Shown here: positions 51,101-60,100 of the stretch, in pieces
Numbering within the stretch: the stretch's first letter is position 1
Layout of the letters: each line of letters starts with the position of its first letter
Assembly: GCA_035610835.1 (NCBI GenBank)
Contig: CM069448.1
Location: forward strand, 27,119,905-27,183,904
DNA length: 64,000 nt
Direction: 5' to 3'
From: Ophiura sarsii
Lineage: Eukaryota; Echinodermata; Ophiuroidea; Amphilepidida; Ophiuridae
Program-made: the position numbers and the translations under genes
Notes under the pieces: generated by a model
The model's database searches: none
Told to the model about the DNA's origin: nothing
The model's input: the letters and a program-made list of their open reading frames with translations, nothing else

Positions 51101-54100
51101 GGGGCAAACACGGGGAAAATAGTGTAATTTGATCGACATTTCATGTCTCTCTGACGGAGAACTTTATGATTTCACAATTTAGCCCTCCAAATTCTATAGA
51201 GAATTGCATAGGCTTTTTATGTTAAGATCAAATTCAATCTCAAATCACTAACAGCCCGATTTGTGTTTCAATAATTAAATGTCTTTTTCTTTTAGTTTCT
51301 TTTGGTTAATATAATAAATATAACACATTATCATGATAGAAATTTACGAAAATAATAATAAAGGTGAAGTTATTTAGACTCGTTTAACGTGGCATACTGT
51401 GTGTGTACGGCCTATGCAGTTACACAGTAGTTGATTTTCACGCGTCAAGTAGTATCGATTTCCAATTGTATACAAAGGAAATGCATGTTCAAGTGATTGC
51501 GTAGGGCCTCAGAATCGATAGTTAATTTGGTAAATAAGTTGTTCAGTGTGAGTAATTTATTGATAATACAAAACTGTCAAATGAGGGCGTAGCGAACAAG
51601 ATGCCCAATCAGTCCCTCGTGTCACCAGGAATCAGTCTTATTGTGAAACGGGTAAAGGGCCAAAAGGTGAGTCTTATGGGGTAGCACCAGGGGGTGCAGT
51701 ACATGAGTGGATTGGGAGGGAGATGATAGGGTTCATGATACATGAGATACTCACCAGGAATCAGCCTTATTGTGAATCGGGTAAAGGCCCAAAAGGTGAG
51801 TCTTATAGGGTAGCACCCAGGGGGTGCAGTACATGAGTGGATTGGGAGTGAGATGATAGGGTTCATGATACATGAGATACTCACCAGGAATCAGCCCTAT
51901 TGTGAAATGGGTAAAGGCCTAAAAGGTAAGTCTTGCTTCAATTGATCAATGCGGCCCATTCACATACCTGTCACAGTATCCTGAATGTTCAAACCTGAGT
52001 GTGAAAACAAAAATTGCACTTTGTCTCTTTCTTTTTAGTGTAGTGTTTTTAATTGTTATCCGATCGCCGTGGACAATATTTCAAATTAAAGAGAAGAAAT
52101 TAATCCAAAATTGTGTAATTATATTTTTAAATTGGAACAATATTTGTAGAGTTACTCTTCTTGAGCACTATATGCAGCGAGACGTAAACTGGTAGGCTAA
52201 CAAGGTAATTGACAATGAGGAAGAATGTATTAACCCTAACTCCCCTGAATGCTAAAAAATGCTAATCCTAAGTCCCTCTCCAAACGCATGCGCCGTCGGT
52301 TTTCGATGACGTAGTCAACCGAGCCTATATAGTGAGCGCAGTATACTGCACAAATGTGTAGCTGAGGGCCGTTGCTTAGTGGGTGGGACGTGGAGCTTGA
52401 GAATGGAGGGTCCCCGGATCGAATCCCGGCAGGTTCACTGAGATTTAGTTGGTGTTTTTTCCTCGAAAATTGTGATCCCGGTCAAAAACCCTAAACCAGG
52501 GTTAGGGTTAAGAGCTAAGAGGTTGATAAAAGAAGGCTGATGGCAACTACATGTTGAGTAATCTCAACGTCTGAAACATACCAAACTTCTGTTTCCTGCA
52601 GTTCTAAAAACAACTAGCTTTCTATGGTTCAAATAGTGGATTACAACTGAGAAATCTGACTGACCAAGTTATGATGTAACATTAGTATGCAAATAATATA
52701 CCCATTGTTTTCACCCTTAGGTGACAAAATTAAACACCTGTGGGTGGACGGCCGGACCTTTCAGGCTGGATCTGTCAGTCAAGCTCCCCCCTCCCCACCC
52801 CCCCCCCCCCCCCCCCCCCCTTCGGACACAAACAGTCACAGAAATCTGAAGAAGTTTGACATTTTTGGACGAACTAAAACTAAAAAGAATTTAAAAAAAT
52901 CTGAAATTTAGTATTTATTTCATTCCACCCCCCCCCCCCCACCGATTTTTAAAAGATAGGCTGGTCGGACAGGGTCTTTTGGGGTGTTGTCTTATCATTG
53001 GTTTTGATGGACATAATGTCATTCGTAATTGTAACTCTTACAAATCAAATATTTTTCCAGCAATCATACGAGATGTAATGAAGAGAAAGGAGCCACCCTA
53101 TCGTCCTCCGATAGCTGAATTACTAGAGTTAAATGAAGAGGACACCGGTGTACTCAAATATTTGGTAGATCTCATGAAGCAATGTTGGGAGGAATTACCA
53201 GAAGACAGACCAGATTTCAACACAATCAATGTCAAATTAAAAAATCTACAAAAAGGAAGGTATGTGTAATAAACTTCAAGAATACAGGTATTGTTTTAGA
53301 CCGTACCTGTGTTATATATTGTCTGACGTTAGTATTATTTAAAGTGAGGAGTTGTTCTACTAAATAAATAATAATACCAAACGCATTTATGTCAGACAAT
53401 ATAACACAGGTGCAGTCTATAAAAACAATACCTTATTTGAATTCTTAAACAGTTATACTTTAAACATTTTTCTGTTAATATCAGTATCTTTTATTGGCCA
53501 CATTTGTCAACTTTTACCCTGTTAGTATCATATAACCTTCCAACATTCCATACAGTTCCGTGCGGTGAGTAAGCGCAGAAGTGGGCTTTATGGAAGAAAA
53601 CCATTAGCAACAATGCACTGCACGAGGGTGTTCACACAAATGAATTTCACCTACCTGATGTATATGTGACCCGTCACATCAAAATGGACATGCTGGAGAC
53701 CCAAGTCAATTCCGAGTTATTGGTATGACTTGAAAGAGTGCATTTTAATAATATTGAGATTTCTTTGTGTACAAATCCAAGGAGTGAAAGATGACAGTGA
53801 GTAACATCTTTCACTTTCCTTGGATTTGTACACAAAGAAATCTCAATATTATTTCTACAAACAATCCAGATGAACTTATTCAACGATTTGAGTATATTTT
53901 AAGCTTTGAAATGATACCATGTTGAAGATAATCACAAGATATGAATTGAAGAAGCATATTACTTTCTATTATTTTCTTTATATTTCACCAAATATATTGA
54001 CCTCTATTTCAAAGCTGTGTTTGCTGGCAACATGTCCTTTTTGATGTGATTGGCCACATATGTGATGCGATCTGACAAAACCCGTCGGATGTCGCAAAAT

Positions 54101-57100
54101 GTGAACTAGGGATTATGGGTAAAATAAAAATAATAAAAAATAAAAAAAACTTCTTTTTTTTAAAGATTTTTTTAAAGAAAATTAGTTTCCATTACTATGT
54201 GTCATCATCTTTCATGAAATTTCACCTTCAAAAACTTACTTAAGTCACTTTTATTATTAACCTTATAATGTTATTATATTGAATTATGTATCTTTTTTGG
54301 CCTGTTTTCATGATGTTTTGTAGCTTTTGATGACATCACACTCATCATTCACTCATAACTTTTTTTGTAGTGATCGTAGAAAACTGATCGAAACAGTTCT
54401 GTAATCAGCACAGTTTTAGCTTTCCTATGATATAAATATCTCCGATATGAAAAATGCCACCATGTGGCGGGTTTTCACAGATCGCATCACATATTGTCTC
54501 ATATAAATGTTTTTGATTTCTCTGAGAACCTATGGGGACCTGCTTAAACTTTCTTAACTGTTTAAGTTTTTGTTCTTAATTTATGGAACTGTGTGTGTGA
54601 TATGAGAACAAGGTGTCTCTCACAGAAAGTGTCAAGCTTAATTGGGAACATTTCAATATAGGCATTGGAAAAAGAAATTGAAACCTTTTATCATTTTGCT
54701 CTATAACTTGCTTTTCATTCAATCCTGTCCATCATAAGGAGTGACATGAACGTGATGGACAACATGTTATCCAAGATGGAGAAATACACAGAGAATCTTG
54801 AGAAGGTGGTCACTGAGAGGACAGGACAACTACTGGAAGAAAAAGCCAAGACTGATGGACTGCTGTATAGAATGCTCCCACCGTGAGTCAACTTAGGCCT
54901 AAAAAAAGAAGAAGGTTTGATTGGCGTAACCCGACCGACCCTAAATACACCGCCGACCCTGAATATTTTTTTATTATTTTGAGAGGAAAAAAATAAAAAT
55001 AATATATAGACTCGGACAAACTGGCGAGAATTAAATTAACAAAGACCTTAAAAAAAAAAATATATATATATAATATTTATAAAAATTGAACAAAGTATTA
55101 AAGTTTTTGACTGTTTGCTTTCATTTTCGGCTATTTTAAGTCCCCATCGAAATGATATATTGTTGAATTTTTGCCGTCTCTTCATTTGTGTGTACTGCTG
55201 TCTTTTAAGTGTTCAAAAGTAGGTGATTTAAAAAAATCAATAAAAAAAAAAATCCCGACCGACCTACCCTATTTTCTTTGGTCATGTTACGCCAATCAAA
55301 CCTCTTTTTTTTTAGGCCTTAGTTCAGTTAGGTTCATTGAGTCAGTAACATGTTTATTCAATATGGAGAAATACACAGACAATCTTTAAAAGGTCATGTC
55401 TGAGAGGACGAGACACTGGAAGAAAAAGTCAAGACAGAGGGTATTTTGGCATATGCACAAGTACAGGGTTTCAACAACAAAAACAACTATACATTTTAAA
55501 CCTCTTGTCGCTGGTAAAATAAATTGTAATATAACAATGGAAACAAAAATTTAGATGAAAATATTGTAGAATGATTTTGGTACCAAATATACAAATACAG
55601 CTATTCATTGCTTATATTGAAAAAGATGTCTGACCTTTAAAATCACACTTTTTTTAGTAAAAGTATGCCCTGTACTTAACAATGTTATGCTCCTCAAATT
55701 CTAGAATTTTGTGTCAGAAAACCAATATTACTGACAAAGATTGTCTAAATTTCTCTAATTTACATAAATTACTGTGATTAATTGTTGCTATAGATTGCTG
55801 AGCCAGCCATGTTTATTTGACACAATTATGTTGAAATTATGTGGCGTCAATTTGGTTCATTTGTGTGTGACACTTTAATCATGCTATTCATCATTTATGT
55901 ACCAGAGGGGGGCTTTACGCCCCCAGGAATTATTCTAAATTATGTAAATTCAGCACAATTTGGCACAATTTTAACATTTCATCCCTCCCTTGCCATCTCC
56001 CCTGGGTATTGATTTATCCTGGATATTGATCCTAGCTCCCCACGTTGACTGGTTTCCGGAAACTGGTCTGGTTATTAAATCCTCATGGACCTGAACTATA
56101 TTGCAGGAGTGAGTTTTATGCATGCTGTCGTCAAATTATCATACCCACCAGGTTAGGAAACCCTAGAGCCTGGCCACTATGCTTACACTAGATTAACTGT
56201 CTGGCAAAGTTGTTGATCAAAGATCATTAATGAGTTAATACAAGCATCAAATTTCTTGCGCATTGCTAATCCCTATACTTCTTTTACAAAAAGAATTTTT
56301 GTGTAAATTTGAATGTTTCAAAAAGTGTTTTCGGGAGAATTCACCGAAATCTTTTTTGAAAAAAAAGAAAAAAAGAAGTTACAATTAGAGCATCTGTTAG
56401 GGATAAAGCATTTGTTCTCTCAATGTCTTTCATGATGGTGATTTTTACAAATCATGTTATTGCTTTACAAGTGATGCCAAACAGAAAGAAGAATGGTAAC
56501 ACTGCAAAAACAACCAGGTACAATTGCATATACTTCATCATGTATTGTACTTCCTTCAATCTGCAGAAATCTAAATCAAAAGATAACGCATGCCTCAAAA
56601 CCAGGGCTGGAATTTCAGATTTTTTAACTAGCCAGTTGGGCAGATAACTCAATAAAATACCTGTCTAACAGAAATTTCACCAGCCAGTGTAACTCCCTCC
56701 CACCAGCCAGTGTAACTCCCTTACACTGTGAGTTTCAAAAACATTACCCGCCAGTTGGGCGGGTACTTTTGTGTCTTCACCCCTAAAAACTTGATTGATT
56801 TCTTTTTCTGTGAATTTTCCCTTCTTTTCCCTCAAATCTCATAAAATATTTCATTATTTGATTTCTTTTCAGAGCTGTAGCTGACTCTCTCAAGAAGGGT
56901 GAACCATACCTGGGGGAATACTATGATCATGTCACATTATACTTCAGCGATATTGTAGGATTTACATCAATATCAGCAGAGAGTTCACCGTTACAAGTGG
57001 TTGACTTACTCAATGATTTGTACACATGTTTTGATGCGGTCATAGAAAAGTTTGATGTCTATAAGGTAAGGAAGTTGAGGAATTTTTAAACTTTGAACAA

Positions 57101-60100
57101 AAAATGGTGCCTGACTATGTGGGGGAGTGTACGGGGACGTACAAACTATGCCCCCGCTAGCCGGGGCGTGTAGCGGGGATGTACGCTTAAGGTACACAAA
57201 TGTACACCCGGGCGCAATTTGTACGTCCAGGCCCTAATCCCCGCACCCGGGGATGCAATTGATAAGTGCATAAGGTAATAGATTTAGGAGAATTATTTTA
57301 TTCATGGGATATCCTCTTCCACCTCAGCTCCACCTCCTCAACATCTGCCTCATCCTCCTCTGCTGTAGAATAGGTGAACACAAGTGATTGAAACTCATGT
57401 GATAACCTTAAGAAGATACCTTTTTATGATCAAATAATGAATTAGTTTAAAAACATTCTGCATAATAACTTAATAAGAGGAGAAAAAACTACGAAAGGCA
57501 GTTAGTGTAATTATGATTGCCACAATGTGGGTAAGTCCTATTTCAATATTTGTGGGTTTTTAACCTCAGTATATAATGTGCAACTGTGATTGACCAGCAA
57601 AGTTGGTCACTGGTCAAGTCATGATAAAAGAGCTTTCAGGTGGTCAACAAAATACACATCAAGTTAAGCTAAGCTCACCAATGTTGGACTAGTGTCATTT
57701 TGTAAACCTATCATTTTTTCTTGTTTTACAGGTAGAGACCATTGGCGATGCTTACATGGTATCAAGTGGCTTACCCCGACGTAACGGTAATCAGCACGCC
57801 CCACAGATAGCCAAGATGTCACTTGCAATGGTGGAAGCTAGTATGACGTTTAGGATCAGGCATTTGCCGGAGAGAGAATGCCAGATTAGGATTGGTATCA
57901 ATTCAGGTAAATGGGCAAAACCTTTTGGGCCCTTCAGCATGTATAAAGTAAACTGTTCAATGGTTATGCATAGGAAATGGTGCTTTATACATGTTCAGTA
58001 GCAAGAGCACTTACAAGGTTTTAACAGAAGTGTTTTGGGCCCTTGAACATATTTAGAGTCCCAAAGGTTATACATAGCAAGTATTATTAGTTATCCCCTG
58101 CATGTTTACACAATACGGAAACATACCTATGGTTAAGCATGTCATATCACATGAAGCAATAGGTATTTTTCCGTATTGTGTGAACATGCAGGGGAAAACA
58201 AATTTATCATTTAGTCAACAAGCTCCCCAAAGAAAAAAGGTATTTAAACACTCGTGGAGAACGAAACTCCCTCCAAACAGCGCCTAATTCACTTCCCTCC
58301 CTCGAAGTCAGGCTTTGTGCCGTCACGGCTGTCTATATTATTAAATCACAGAGCTAAAAACACAATCGGCTTTGTTGCTTACATGTAATGAATATTTCGG
58401 CATAGATTCAACCTTTTTGCGGTCTATTTTGGCCTCAGAATGTATCAAAAATCGTCTCTCAGTTACGTTTAAATCATCCGCCATTTTATTTGTTTATATT
58501 TATGTGACGTAACAATCGTCGCCTAATTGATAATTTGTCTTTTCAGGTCCAGTGGCAGCAGGTGTAGTAGGCCTGACCATGCCTCGTTTTTGTTTGTTCG
58601 GGGATACAGTCAACACAGCATCACGTATGGAATCTAATGGATTACCATCTAGGATACATGTCAGCCTGACCACTGCACAATTATTGATAGAGATGGGTGG
58701 ATTTATGCTAGAAGTCAGGGGACAAATGAAAATCAAGGTAGGACTTAGATATAGTTGTTGCCAGAGAAGTTCAGCAGTGGCCCTCATGTATGTGCCGAAT
58801 GATGAGCGTGTGGGTGGTAACATTCTTGACGCCCTAGATACAATGGGCCAATCAGATTCTCGTGTTAGTCTACTCAAAGTCGTGCTATTCTATTCCACCA
58901 ATGGAAACTGCACTTCTGTGCTTACGCTTAGTACACGATCGTAACAGAAAATGTGCTGAACTTCTTTGCTGCTGACTAGGCTATGTACCAATGTGATACC
59001 CATGTGATGACCATGTGATACCCATGTGATACCCATGTGATGACCATGTGTATCAACATTTGTGTCGATACCGACCAACTTTAAAATACGATACCGACCA
59101 ACTTCAAAATGTATAGAGCTGGCGGTAAAATGTAAAGGTACCCGAATCACTTTTATCTCACAGTTTTTGTTACTGAAATACCGCAAAATACATGAGGAAG
59201 ACAATCTCTCACCAATACCAGCGAAATCCACACTGGGTATTAAAGACATCGGTATAAACATGTTTGTTTTCCTGTTGATGACCTATGAGTCATCAAACTG
59301 GTGCCAAATGCACCCGGCTATCAAAAAACATTTGGAACCGATTGAATATTTTCAGAAAACTTCAATTTGAAATTGTCCATGGCCAATGTGTAGAGTGCTT
59401 ATTGCTAGATACCGTTAGAGATTACTTTGATACAGGTAATGATCAACAGGATGTATTCATCATAATTCATATGCTTTTTTGATCAAATTCACCTTGTTTT
59501 TACAGGATTTGATGAATTCAACGTATCAGTTTGGAAATACTTAAAGGAGGTGTCCAGCAAGCAGAACATAGTCCATTATATATTAGAAAAGAAATTATCG
59601 AGCCTTAATCGCGTAATTACATTGAACAAAACATTATACTTATCATAAAAACGGAATTAAAACTGCCATCTCTCAACATGCCATGCATTTAAAAAAAATT
59701 GCGGTGATTTAAAGACCCGATTTCAATGATGTCACGGTTATTGGTGCTCAAATTAGTGCATTGTATAACAGTACTTCATTGATACCGGGTCTTTCGATCA
59801 CAGCACAATTTTTTTAAATGGCATGTTGAGAGATGGCAGTGTTTATTCGTTATTATGTTTTGTTATATATAACTACGCGATTTATGTTCGATAATTACTT
59901 TTCTAACATACAATGCATAATGTTGTGCTTGCTGGACAACTCCTTAGGATGAGTAAGGGGAAATATGATAATCAGTGTACGATAAAGATCACAAGATTAG
60001 CTCAATTGTTTAGATAGAAAAGTGGCTAGAATCTCAATCAAGAGATATTTGTATTAACATGTTTGCACTTGTAACAGATTTTAGTAGGCTATAAGCAGGG

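Noticed and set aside
50089..51884. Minus-strand frames of 65-133 codons over the exon d array
   Set aside because: Antisense of the 130-bp repeats; repetitive, with no independent coding signal.
52363..52437. Functional tRNA gene
   Set aside because: A and B boxes are present, but the acceptor and anticodon stems do not pair well and a SINE-like body follows.
58552..58944. 130-codon frame continuing past exon i
   Set aside because: It is exon i read through its donor into the intron; the extension has no family similarity and the next exon joins in phase.
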